From Hymenolepis diminuta (Eukaryota; Platyhelminthes; Cestoda; Cyclophyllidea; Hymenolepididae), in NCBI GenBank assembly GCA_900708905.1, contig CAADRB010000027.1, positions 1,342,076 to 1,406,075 of the forward strand: a DNA stretch of 64,000 nucleotides. Reading direction: 5' to 3'. Positions 49,601 through 61,300 of this stretch are shown here, one piece after another (the first letter of the stretch is position 1; the number at the start of each line of letters is the position of its first letter). A program made the position numbers and the translations under genes. The notes beneath the pieces are model-generated. The model searched no databases. It was not told where the DNA came from and saw only the letters and a program-made list of their open reading frames with translations.

Positions 49601-51135
49601 TTACAAAATTAAAAACTCATTTTTGTTTCTCTTTGTCTGTGATGACTGGTTTATTAGTTAAAATGGTTGGTCTTGTCGCTTCAATTCGTTTTTCCTCCAA
49701 TGGTTAAGAAGGCAGCATAATCTTACATGATATTCGGCAACTCATATTTTCTTCGCTTATCAATTCTATAATAGCTGATAGGCTATTCTGCTCTTCAATA
49801 TATTTTCGTCTGCCATTCAATTCCTGTATTCTCTCCATTTGAACTTTCTTTATTCTCGTGCTACTAAGGTGGATGTTTCGTGGAGCCAATTCTTTATACT
49901 CTTAAAGCAATCTATATTAATAGCAATAATGTATCCACTTGTTTACAAAACGACATCCTAAACTATTGTATATGGCTGCATAATTTCAGAAACTAAGAGG
50001 GAGGTCTAGTTCATGGGCGAAGGAGAGTTTCACTCATTCATTGTTCATCTCATTAGATTATAGGCATTTGAAGTTCTTGATGATCGTTATGCTTGTAGAA
50101 CAACGCGAATTGGAAGAGCTTTCTTTTCTACAAACATTTACATGCACTGCCAACGTTATGTTTCACTGTTTTTGCACGAATTCTCTCGAGATAAAGTTTC
50201 ATGTGTAGCAGATGAGCATCGAATTTTTTGAATATTTCAGTCCTGAAATACCAGTTATACGAAAATTCTTCAACGATGTGGTGATGTATTTGTACGTTCT
50301 TATAGTTAAATGATGGCTTGTCAGAAAATTCAAATTATAACTTTTCAACATATGAATTAGAACAACCCTCATTCAGTAAACTGGTTCTGATAGGCCAATG
50401 GAAATAAGAATATAATTCCTTTGAGGTTGCACGAAAATTCATAATTTTTAATAAGGGAACGGTTAACTTGATTAGAACAAAACTCTGCACTAAAATATAT
50501 ATTTTTGTATTATTAAGAATGAAAAGGAGAGCACTGAGGAAGGAACTAACACCGAGGAGGCTTTTGATAAGGAAATTGAAAAAGAATTGTACGAATGCCT
50601 CCATTTCTTACGTAGAGATTACTTCACTATAACACTTAAAAGTCACCCGAATTTCTCTCCTCGAGTAGAAACCAACTTCATTACCAGTCAGCTCATGAAT
50701 AACTGGAGCTCATTTCTGACAAAAACAAAGGAGGCTTTCCTCGAATTTTCTACATTGAGAAGAGCGAAGTATTCAACAATGCGAATAACCTATGAATTGC
50801 ATATGGAATACCTAAATAGTCATGAGTATTGTAATATTTGCCTTATTAGGGTTCAACTCATATGGACTTGTACTGTGTGCAAATTCTTCAGCTTATGTCA
50901 AGAGTGCTATTCGAAAGTACATCATCCTCATGTAATGCTTCAAGCGGAGACGGGTTTCATAGCCTCTGATCCTCCTACCTCTGCGTTGGAGGGTTCAGTC
51001 GTATTTAAACCGTCCGTCAGGACAGAAGGGAAAAAGGAATCGCATGGTTCTGGCGCAAATCAAAATGAAGATACAAGTAGTTGTGATGATTATTTGGAGG
51101 AAACTCCCGCAATTAAAACGGGAACTTTATGTTAA
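46680..51135 (+). CDS. Compact CBP/p300-type histone acetyltransferase
   Basis: CBP/p300 proteins are nuclear coactivators that acetylate histones using acetyl-CoA. Proposed exons are 46680-46948, 47029-47068, 47136-47609, 47653-47807, 47852-47944, 48423-49302 and 50518-51135. The phases agree throughout and give 842 residues; CBP is usually about 1,900-2,400. Domains in order: a reduced TAZ1 (about 20-85) with two HxxxC...C...C units; a KIX-like part (about 90-150, ending LEYYKLREVIDKLF); a bromodomain (about 158-275; AYNPKTS holds the acetyl-lysine asparagine; CCGR follows); RING/PHD (about 320-395; CRCCGRRFHQICALH); HAT (about 395-740); ZZ (742-790; CNIC, CTVC, CQEC, HPH). D518, R529, T530, Y533, W555, C557, W585 and Y586 match p300 D1399, R1410, T1411, Y1414, W1436, C1438, W1466 and Y1467 with identical spacing. 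The autoinhibitory loop, TAZ2 and glutamine-rich tail are absent. The first donor (46949) is weak, with 46922 as an alternative. The start lies 4 nt after a consensus acceptor, so upstream exons or spliced-leader addition are possible. Confidence 0.92.
49303..50517 (+). other. Last intron of the CBP-like gene, 1,215 bp
   Basis: The donor is CAG|GTTAGT at 49303 and the acceptor is TTAAG at 50517. Both flanking exons are in phase 0. It holds a partial family A repeat at 49640-49745. Minus-strand frames at 49704-49889 and 50335-50604 are non-coding shadows or chance. Confidence 0.8.
49640..49745 (+). repeat. Dispersed repeat family A, copy 4 (inside the CBP-like gene)
   Basis: It shares GGTCTTGTCGCTTCAATTCG and TTTTTCCTCC with 17640-17680, and AAGAAGGCA plus TTACATGAT with 32015-32250 and 20340-20590. 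It lies within the 1.2-kb last intron. Confidence 0.55.
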
Positions 51136-51139
51136 ATCG

Positions 51140-53580
51140 AAAGGAACATTCATTTAATCTTGAATCCTTATCTTTGAGTCCGTTCCGTTTTAAAATACAA
51201 ATGGATATTAATTTTAACTGTTTCCATCTTAGTAGTAATTTAATTTTTTAAATCTATATATAGAAAGTGTTGGAGTTTATTAATGATTAACTAATATTTG
51301 AAATTATTACTTTATCGATACTAATTTCCCTGAAACTCCTTTCATACAATAATCAAACTCCACGTTAAGTACAAATGTGTATTTGCTACGTATTCACTGA
51401 GCGCCGATAGCATATCAATAGTACGTCTTCGACATCAGAAGTGCTAGCTGTGACATCTATCCATAGTAATCCTGGTATCAGATAGCATAATAAACTCTTT
51501 TTGAGACACAGCGACTTGAATATGGCCTCCTCTGTCCTCAAATGTGTCTAGTTAATTGGTTCCATTTAACTCTATACAAAATATGAGAACTAGTTAAGAC
51601 GTGTTCTCTCTGGATCTTCAGATGCTTTGTCCGCAGCCGTCAATGCATTATTCTAATAAAGTGGCTGAATATATTGCCCGCAATTTCAAAACCGTCTCAC
51701 ATCAGGATTTTTGAATGAGGGATGCTAAATTCCAATGTAAATAGTATCTACTTAAATGAATACTAGTAGAGTTTGACAATTTTCCGAAAAGTACATCAAA
51801 AACTCAAAGTTAATGGTTTTAATTTATTGGAACAATCACTCTCTTCCTGTGCCATCAGCATTCCACAGCATCATTAGACAACCAATTCAAGCGTAATCCT
51901 TATCAAGAAAAACAGATAGTGTGTTTCCGTATCAAATTAATATTGACTGTTACCGCAGCACCAAAGTGGCAGAAATTATATTTACTTAATGATAGTTTTA
52001 AGTAGTGAAACTATTAAACAGAAAGGGAAAATTCATCCATTTGTAATCAGAATTAGCAAATGAATGAACAGTTGTCATTAGCATTTTGTTGTGGTTAATA
52101 ATAAAGCAATCGTTTAAAAATTAATTATATGATAACATACATGTACCAAAACAATTCTTAAGTGTCGGCTGTCGGAGTTCAGCGATTAATTGTTGGGACT
52201 CTGTGAAGCTATTTTTCAACCCGCAATGCTAAAATGAAGGCAACGGACTTAAGGTTTCCTTTTAATACTACAAGAAGACCAATCTTGGAATTGCACTCTT
52301 GCAAAAGCCTAGCTCAGTGACCTTCCTGGGAAATGCCGTTTTCCTTTAAGTCATCAGATGTCAAAGCGAAGTAAAAAAATAAACCTCTACGAAATCTTGA
52401 GTTAGAAACTTAGATCGAAACGCCAAAAAGTCTTTAGTCTGATCGAACCGTCATGTCTAAAACCGTCCGTCTCTAAAAAACCTGAATCCCCACCTTGAGA
52501 GAATTTAAGCGAAAAAATAGCGAAGCTGCCAACTATAAACAATACTGTTGCCCTGTCATCGTGATCACTGTTCCTTAGACGCAATGATCAAAAAGAGTCT
52601 CCACTGTCCCATATCCTGAAGTTTTAAGTTTTATTAAAGACAAGGATAGTTGACACGTTATATATCAGAATGTTATCTTCAAATTTGACGACGGGTTCAG
52701 TGAGAACATCTTCGAAAGATCGTTTAAAAAGGCAGCAGCGTATGCCACGAGTCCCCTGAAATAAAACTTCCTACTCTTTCTCTGAATTTTTCCCCTCCGT
52801 TGTAGCTATGTACCCACTTGCAAGATTAGCGCAATTAATTCAAAAATTCTATTTATATGAGGAATAATTTATGCTGTCGGATGAGTAATGTTTGGTATTG
52901 GTCGAAAAATATAACAAATGCCACTGGGTTTATCGTTCCTGTTAGTTTTTAAGGATTGGGAAGTTAATTATACATAATGTTTAAGTATTTAATTTTGATA
53001 ACATCTGTTTGCCTTCGATCTCATTTAGGAGTTATCATTTCTTCACATGGATACAAGATGGAGACCTTTACGTTATCCAGTCATCGCTATATACAAATAT
53101 TCAGGAAGTCACTCCTCTTTCGTTTACCTTTTGATATGTCAGCCAAACTAACATTAGAATCGCCCTAAACTGAAGTGCCGCTTAAAGCAGTCGGTACAGT
53201 GCCTGTGGCAGGCTCTTCCAATTAGTCCTAGATAGGTGACCTAGAGGAATGTCTGGGTAAGTCGAGTTAACTTACATTGTCAATACAATAAATGAACATC
53301 AATACATAACAAATTTGGAAACCGACAAAACTAGTGCCTGTTTCTAACGCTAAATATCATAATCAGAGAAGAAATTGATCAAACACGCATTTTTTTTTCT
53401 ATATAAAAAGTGACTTACGATTTGTGTCAAAATGCTTGAATATATTTATTTGGCACTCATATTTCTAAATCCAAAGAGCTGTGAGTTAGCAAAAGCTTCT
53501 TTTAACTTTCCATTAGGGTAGATGAAAGGTATCCCGAAGTCGCCCTTATGAGAAACTCACAGCCTACCGCCTCTCTTATT
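51140..53580. other. Gene-free stretch after the CBP-like gene
   Basis: No exon is recognised. The first few hundred bases are presumably the 3' untranslated region, but no AATAAA lies close to the stop. Frames at 52402-52584 and 52977-53168 have no features. Confidence 0.4.
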
Positions 53581-53581
53581 A

Positions 53582-53700
53582 ACCGAGGCGGTTGGTCATC
53601 CGCACCACTAGACAGGCATCGATGAGCATTGATCTCGATATCTGACTTAGCAGACGTGCACGTTAACCTCTGTGCCGCCGGCGCACAGAAGCTGCTTCAA
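53582..53700 (-). repeat. tRNA-derived SINE, best preserved copy
   Basis: On the minus strand a box A-like CGGCACAGAGG (53677-53667) is followed after about 33 nt by GATCAATGC (53634-53626), which fits the box B consensus GWTCRANNC exactly. Between them TCTGCTAAGTCAGA can form an anticodon-type stem. The 3' part (GGATGACCAACCGCC) is shared with the other copies and is not tRNA-like. This composition is typical of a tRNA-derived SINE. I see no A-tail or target duplication. Confidence 0.65.
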
Positions 53701-54249
53701 AGGTTTGCAATATCGAAAACAAAGCAAGTGTATATTATCAAATTCCAATCTCACAATTTTCGGGTCAAGTTTTATGGAAACCGTGTCTCTGATAATTTTA
53801 CAACCTGAAAAAATTAAGCCACCTCATTTGTTTATTAAGCTAAAGTAGAAATTTATAAACTTTGACAATGTTATTAATCCCCACATATTACTTCCAGATG
53901 GATGAACGAACTTCTTTGCGTTAATCCAACATCGAATTTTACATTCGTCAGACCCACTGTCGTTAATTCCAAGTAAAAGCCTTTTTAATAGTTAACAAAT
54001 TTCATTTCCGCATCATTAAACATCGAAAATATGTGTCTCTGTGAAAATACTTAATTGTATGAAATAATACTTCTTTTAATTCAATTGTTAATCCATACGC
54101 TTCGAGAATCTCTTTGTAGAATGCACAAAATCTCTTCCTTATCAAATAATTGAAATATTAAAGAAACATTAGGTTTTACAGTGATAATAATAAAAGCTCA
54201 AAGTTTTTATTGGATTGAATGGCAAATCATTATTTAAATAACAATTTGG

Positions 54250-54535
54250 AGGATTGATATTTTTCTCTCTGTTCTCTTTCAGCCCGAATCCCACGAGGCG
54301 AGAGGAGTGAGTAGAAAAATTTATGATAAGAGACAATAAACAAAGAAAATACAGAGGTAAGAAGTATGATCCCAACCCCTTGAAACAATTTGTCATTTCC
54401 GGTAAGTTGAGGTCTGATCAGCTTGTATTGGCTCAAATCTCATACATAGACACGTGTCCACTTAATGTACTACAGGGAAGAGGAAAGATGAGCTAAAAAT
54501 TGTGTTTCCTCACCTAATAATTAGAAGTTACGTGT
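54250..54535 (+). repeat. Dispersed repeat family D, copy 1
   Basis: It aligns with 63240-63530: CCCGAATCCCACGAGGCG versus CCTGAATCCCTTGTGGCGG, then ACAAACAAAG, a GACACGTGTCCA core followed by TTTAT or CTTAAT, and an end near ATAATTAG. It stands about 420 bp upstream of a gag relic, so it may belong to the same retroelement. Confidence 0.6.
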
Positions 54536-54724
54536 CAGATTATTAATGCCTCAATTCATACATTCAGAGCTTGCTTTCTATGAGAAGAGCACAATTAACT
54601 TATCGATTTTTAATATTTTTTAAATTTTCTTATAGTCCATTCTACATCCCCATGAGGTACTAAAGGATAGGAAATGCCCATGTATACATGAATATGTGTA
54701 GAATTATCAAGACGGTACCCCTGA

Positions 54725-54785
54725 CCTACAGACTGACTCGGTAACTCCTAATGAACTTTCCTTCTGGCAGTTATAAAAGATTAAG
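54725..54785 (+). repeat. Short repeat family G, copy 1
   Basis: ACTCGGTAACTCCTAATGA followed by CTTCTGGCAG matches the reverse complement of about 62165-62240. It lies between family D and the gag relic. Confidence 0.45.
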
Positions 54786-54954
54786 TAGATCACTTCAGTC
54801 GAAAAATGAGTAGCATTCTGAATCCACCTTCAAAAGTTATTGAATAAACTTGGCTTTTTCTGTATAATTAGGAGAATTGAAACAACCTAAGAAACAGGAT
54901 TTCAAGTGTTGGCCTAAAGCAGATATTGATGTGGCTATTTTGGGAGGTTAATTA

Positions 54955-55860
54955 GTGTATGACAAATGGCGAGCACAACAGGATGTTCAACACAGTCTAA
55001 TTAACAGAACTGAAAGAGAACCGAGCATCAATCTCTCAGATGTCGTTATCGAGTACCATCGAATCGAGAATCTGAAGAAGAACACAGGTTCAATTCGAAA
55101 AGGCCTACAGACCGATCAAAAGTTTAACAGTCATTCAGTCCATTGTTGTCTATCAAATTCTCCAAAACGGCATATTCGTCCATCCTCCAGACCTCCATCT
55201 GCCTGTTGGTTTTGCGGTGAATGACATTTCGCTCAGCCCTCTTCAGTTGACTTGTGTGTAAACACTGTGGCAGAAGAGATCATAAGGAATCATGTCGCCA
55301 GGCAGGGAAAAGTGCTCTTGTTTGAACCCTTGCGATCTTTCAAAGCGGAGGACGAAGATATTTAAAAATAAATAGTTTGACAAAAGTTCTGAAAATTCTT
55401 CAAAACATGTCAGTCAACAAGAATTTCAGCAAAACCGGTCGTAAATCTCATGACGAAGGAATATATTTAATGTAACAGTTAAGGTCAATGGAGTTAACAA
55501 GCGGAAATGTGTGAGTCTTAAAATGACTGGCCATAAAATCAACATGCAGCTAGATAAAGCCTCAAATGTCTCCTTGATCACACATAGAATGTAGTGGAAA
55601 ATCGAAATTCCGCCAATTCCATCTTCTTTAAAGATGCATCGGGGGAATTCTGAACTTTGCAGGTGAATCCAAATGTAGTTTGCTATGGAGGTCGTAAAAT
55701 CTATACAGAGTGCTGTGTGAGAATGCAAATTTGAACATATTAGGCTTCGACTGAATCGAAGAATTTCCACTATTAGACCTATCAGTCAATGAAATATGTT
55801 GCGGGTTAAAGGCAGAATCTAAAACAACAACCTCCAATTCCTATCCAAAAGAGGTGTTAC
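54955..55860 (+). pseudogene. Ty3/Gypsy gag and protease relic
   Basis: The frame 54955-55224 matches the C-terminal part of flatworm Gypsy gag: a long polar helix region (SLINRTEREPSINLSDVV), a SSRPPSACWFCGE knuckle start, then a stop where the element normally continues HFA. The second knuckle CKHCGRRDHKESCR is read one frame away from about 55257. From about 55480 a retropepsin-like part follows, with KVNGVNKRKCVSLKM and MQLDKASNVSLI, where the catalytic DT/SA triad is altered to DKA. It then shows several stops and ILGFD..IEEFPLLDLSVNE near 55740-55790 in a third frame. It is clearly non-functional. No reverse transcriptase is recognised further on. Confidence 0.8.
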
Positions 55861-55864
55861 TACA

Positions 55865-57820
55865 CAAGTTATTCTAGGAAGATAATCCAGTTCAAAATAC
55901 AAGCAGCTGATAAGTAATCGACCTAATGTCCAAACAATCATTCAAAAGAAGGTAAAAGTTAGAAAATGTGGATATAACAAAAAACACCAAAATCAAATAT
56001 GAGCGAATACTCCAAAACCGAGAAATGAAGCGGAATTGTAGAGGCTGGCGGTCTCTTAATTCTCGATTTCAACCCCAGTAGAACGTCTACACAACACAAA
56101 TCGATAGAGGAAAGTCAAGCTCAAAAAGAAGGAGGGATTAGATTGCCTAATTGAATATTTTCGTTACACTTGGGAGAAGCTCGCAATCTTCATCTTTCAT
56201 GCACTGCATTATCGTCATTTGGATTTTCACGCGCACACCTGGATATGTAAGACCATATGGGGAGATGCCGTCGCTGGAATTATTGTCTACCCAGCAGCTA
56301 ATCACTTATCACCCACTCAAGCCAATATAAATTAATATATTTTTTAATAAAAAACATCATTTGAGCTACAAGTCTTCTCTTTTACTCACATTTGAATCAA
56401 TGTAGTTGTAGCTTTAATGAAGGTCAACTGAGAAGTAATAAAATAAATATAAAATTCAAAGGATTAAATGGCGAATTGGAATCATTGGTGAATCAATGGA
56501 ATTTTAAAAATATGGGTGTCGACCAATCAGAATCAAACGGACGTCAACCTGAACGCGTTCCAGGCCTAATTGACCACATTCGATCGAAATAAGATTCAGC
56601 GAACTCAAAAACTTTTCTTTATAAACCACAGTTATTGGAATAATATCCGATCCATTGTAAGGAAATTCTATTAGAAATATTAAAAGTGGATGAATTCTTA
56701 TGTATGAAAACTCAGAGTTTAAATCACCGCAGTTCTTTATAAAATTAGCATTTTTATTCGTTGGGAATAAGTACTGAATTGTTAATGCTCTCCACTACTT
56801 AATTAAACTGCAACCTGTGGCTTAGTAACAAGTGAAACAGATTTAGGTATTTAATTTGCCCCTCTCACCATGATAAGGAACTAATTGATAACCCATTATA
56901 GTAACGATGCGGTATTTAGTTGCTATAGCACTATTAAGTTTGGTGCTCTCCTTTACAGCAGAATAAACGGGATATATCTGCACATGGTACAGCTTTGGGG
57001 GATAGAGAGAGAGTGTGTGTTTGACCTTATCCCGATCACTATGGCTGTAGTGGTACACTGGTTCTACCTTCCTGGGCAAGTAGGTCACAGCATAATTTAA
57101 AGGGGTGAGGGGGATAATATACTATAGGGACACTAATTCGGTTGTTGTGCAATATAGTGAAAGAAGGGTAAAATAATGATTTGTTAATTCAATTATCTAA
57201 CTCAATCTCTAATACTACTTCAAACCATAAAGCCTTATAACAAAGGACTTACGTTCAGGGAAGATAAACGACACCCAAATGAATGAATTAACTATTTGAG
57301 CAAGTTTAAAATACGTAAAAACAGATTAAACAGAAAGTCGTAATTCAAACTACTTAAAGTCTTGTATGATCAAATTACTATTTCGGCCTTCGAAATAAGA
57401 AAAGAAGAGAGGTGGCAAGACTGACCCTGGTAGTTAAACGACCGACCAATAGGAGCTGGAGATTGTAAATAAGTGTTTGATCAGTAATCTAGGGGACGAT
57501 TTATGAATTTTCGAACTCTGAAACGTTAAATAATCCGCGAATATTCTGCAATCTCTCCGAAGCTCTCTTTTGTCTCTTCCCTTTGCGCATTATCGAACAT
57601 TACTTGCCCGATTTCAGCTGCTTTCCCAAAATGAAAACTTGTAAAAATTTTCTGTATTACTGTAGATTATTGTTACAATTAGCCCCCAAAATAGCCACAA
57701 ATACCTCGGATGTAATTTTAATACGGGGTTAAACAAACTTTAACAATTTACTCAAAATTCTACCAAGCACATTCCAACAAATATGTAAATTTTGCGAATA
57801 ATTTGCAATAAATTGTTCAT
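55865..57820. other. Gene-free stretch up to the assembly gap
   Basis: No gene is recognised. The first few hundred bases may be eroded retroelement sequence. The segment 57700-57765 weakly resembles 35575-35630. Frames at 56392-56592 and 56843-57100 have no named features. Confidence 0.4.
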
Positions 57821-58058
57821 NNNNNNNNNNNNNNNNNNNNNNNNNNNNNNNNNNNNNNNNNNNNNNNNNNNNNNNNNNNNNNNNNNNNNNNNNNNNNNNN
57901 NNNNNNNNNNNNNNNNNNNNNNNNNNNNNNNNNNNNNNNNNNNNNNNNNNNNNNNNNNNNNNNNNNNNNNNNNNNNNNNNNNNNNNNNNNNNNNNNNNNN
58001 NNNNNNNNNNNNNNNNNNNNNNNNNNNNNNNNNNNNNNNNNNNNNNNNNNNNNNNNNN
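57821..58058. other. Assembly gap (238 N)
   Basis: This is an unsequenced run. Any apparent coding frame crossing it is meaningless. Confidence 1.
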
Positions 58059-58325
58059 AAAACCTCCGCAGCATGGAAAGGGTGAAGATGATTACTGTTC
58101 ACGGAAGGACCCGGTTGTGCTGCGAATTGTGTGGAATAAAGCATAGGTGCAGACACTTCATGTACCAGACACGTAGGCATGAGAATGAGAGCCAAATCAA
58201 GGGTGGGATTCGCCATCTTAACCCCCTCTCTGAACATTTCTTGCGACCTCACATTGGGGTTCCAGCCGTAAGTTTCACAGACGAGTTCTTGTTCGCCCCA
58301 CGGTTTTGTTTTTCAAAATGAAAAT
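58059..58325. other. Unassigned, locally less AT-rich segment beside the gap
   Basis: Both strands carry open frames here: plus 58073-58321 with a CCELCGIKHRC cluster, and minus from 58252 into the gap. Base composition is richer in G and C than the surroundings. I cannot tell which strand, if any, codes; it may be a repeat or the edge of an exon truncated by the gap. Confidence 0.25.
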
Positions 58326-61300
58326 AACATATATCTGAATTGTTCTTCTGTTAGGGTATCGAAAATAAATTTATCAAAATGAAAGTCTACAACCCCTGCA
58401 AAGTCAAATAAGTCCTCATCATGCTAGGTCACAAGTTTGAAGCAATTAAAGTGGGCGTTGAATAGAGAGAGGTTCCGGTCGAAAACTTCTTCTATGACCT
58501 CCAGAGTAACCGAGTTTATCGAAATACGTAATCTCAAAGATCATCTGGATGGTAACCTACGTTCTTGTAAAACTGGTGTCTATTGCAGATATCCATTTTC
58601 AAAGATAAGCCCTTGTCTAGCGAAACAATTTCTACCAAATCTAGACAGAATGTCCTAGGGAAACAAAAATACTGAAGTCTTCTCCAAAATTGTGATGTGA
58701 AAATTTCAACGGATATATAAAATAACCTAAACGTAAGGGTTTGCTTATCTAAATTGCATTTTATAATAATAGAAAGCCAATGAAGTTCGTACTAGTTATT
58801 CAGGAGATTTGAGTGAATATAATTGCTGTAGCGTGATCTTATTCTTCTCCAATCATTCTGATAATAAGATCCAGCATCTGAAGATAGGAAATAATGAATT
58901 ATCCTACACTTTCTCCAGTCTTTGGAACACTAGCACAGAAAATACAACCTATTCATAAAGGTAGTGAATTGTAACTGTTCGCGTAAACTGAAGGCGATTT
59001 TAAAGACTCATTCAATCGTAAGCAGAAAGTCTCCAGTTAAACTACATGGGAGGACGAATTAGTAGACTTAAGAGACTAGGAGGCAGTCAGGGTTGTACAA
59101 TCTCTAACTCTCGCATTTCAAGGATAGACGTTTAGTTCAGTGACGAACTTGATTGAAGATAATGACTTTCACAAAGGTTGCAGCTAGATTCATTTGAAGG
59201 AGAGGATTGTATCTCTTGGAATTGAAATGAAAGTTTCGATTTAATAATGATCACTTGTTTTTAACATTTATGTTTTAATATCCCAAAATCTGATGGCTTT
59301 TTTTAACGCTCCAAATACTGATAGCCGTGTGAGAGCCTTTCAACTCAAGAATATGTTAATTTAATTTCATATCACCGTTTTTCAATCTATTTCCCACACT
59401 TTGAAAGCAGGTAAGAACTTATCAATATTACCTGCAGCGACACATAAAGTATAATTTTAGGAGACGTATAAATACTGGAAACATTTGCAAAATACAGAAA
59501 GATATAAAGGAGGGTCAGACAGTAGCGAGCAGTAATTGTAAAATCCTCGAGAGTTACCTCTGAGGGTAAATCGGGTTACCTTTTTGCTAAATATTGTTAT
59601 AAATTCCCACCAAATCGATGTATCCTCCTAGCCAAATAATTGTATCTTATTAGCCTCCAAATAGCCGAGAGAAGTGGAAAGGCAGACTGAATCCAGAAAA
59701 AGCATCTATACTGGATTAGAAGCCGTTAAATTTATGCCACTTTGTATGAAAATTCAACTACAGAAAAAATGAGGATTTTGTCAAAACTGACTTGCATCTG
59801 ATTATTTGAGCAGTTACAAAGAATGTTATCATCTCATGACAATATCATCTAGATTATAGCTCTACTCAATTTGTGCTCTCATTTCTGTCAATAACCACCC
59901 ACACAGCATCTGAGGTTAGCCGCGTGTGCGGCATCCGTGATAATTGACCAATCACATCACGACAAGGCAAGCACTGTACTATCTAGTGATTTGGTTGGCT
60001 AATTATTTGTGGGAAAATATTTGGCATTTTGAAAACTCCTACCTGTCCCCACCTACACGGTTATGATAACCCCCATTGAATAATTCTAATTCGACGTTCT
60101 GCTTTTGCTTGAATGACTTTCACTAAAATTGTGAAAAGGAAAATGACGGAATTCTGGTTATTTATTTTAAGTTTAATTTTTTCTCAAACTTCATTTCTCA
60201 TGATGCTACTAGTTAAAATTATTTAGAACCAAAGGGCCTTAGTTTGGCTTCAACTAATGGCGTAACAATCACTTAATTGCGGTTTACACTAATACAGCAT
60301 TTTGATATGAAATGTAAATTGACGGTTTTGAGACAAGCGGTTTTAGGATATAAAAATTTTTTTTTATATTTCATATTTACTTCGTAGTTTTAGTAAATTG
60401 AAGTTATGGACTTTTGATAATAAGGCCTTATGGAATTACAGTTGGGTACTTCTAATTGGTGATTATTTCTTTATTTTATGCGCCACTATTTATCGTAACA
60501 ATGATCAGTGGTCAATTATAAGAATTTCATGTCGTAAGATATTGTTTTATTAATAACTTTCAAAGGCTGTCCCTTGGAAAAATCAAATTACTTGTGTGAA
60601 TTTAGTCGAGGAATATATAATTATTGTATCCTCATGAAGAATGCGACACATTTGAATTAAACACTTTCTCCTCTCCAAGTTGCGAGGTTCAAATGAACTG
60701 ACTCCAAATGGTTATCATTAGAAGCTCAAAATTATCAACTTTGTATCACTCTCAAAAGCATCTAGTCGTACACTGATCAAGGGACCCAATCACATATGGT
60801 ATTATTTATAAAAATTTACCTCGCTCATAATAGCGATTGGGAGTCTAGTTATTCCTCAAGGCAGGGTTACTATGCTTTACAACTTTTCACAATTATGGAA
60901 CGTTTAAGCACATTGTAAGTGAAAGCAATGGAGAAGAGATATGCTCATATTTTAAGTAAGATTATCATAACTCCACATTTTATTTGGAGTTTACTGTGAT
61001 TTTTCTATAATTCAGTATATAAACATAACAGACGAATTGGTGTCCTTACTCGCGTCCTCTTTCTCCCCTTTTACTGATTCGTGATCTGAAGTTCTGTATA
61101 TCCAATACGGAAAAGGATCATTCTTTTCTCCCCTCCTCAAACTCCCTCCTCTAAACCATGTGTAGGTGCTCCCTACTGGGAGAATATTTGTTTACGTTCA
61201 GTTAGAAATAGTACCTGCTGTTTGAGCAACCAGGCGTCATTCTGTTGCTAGTTCGAGCTATCAACAGCCTAATTATCATGCTGAGGGGGGCAAATTATAA

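Noticed and set aside
57752..58252. A long minus-strand open frame crossing the gap
   Set aside because: About half of it is N, so its length is an artefact.
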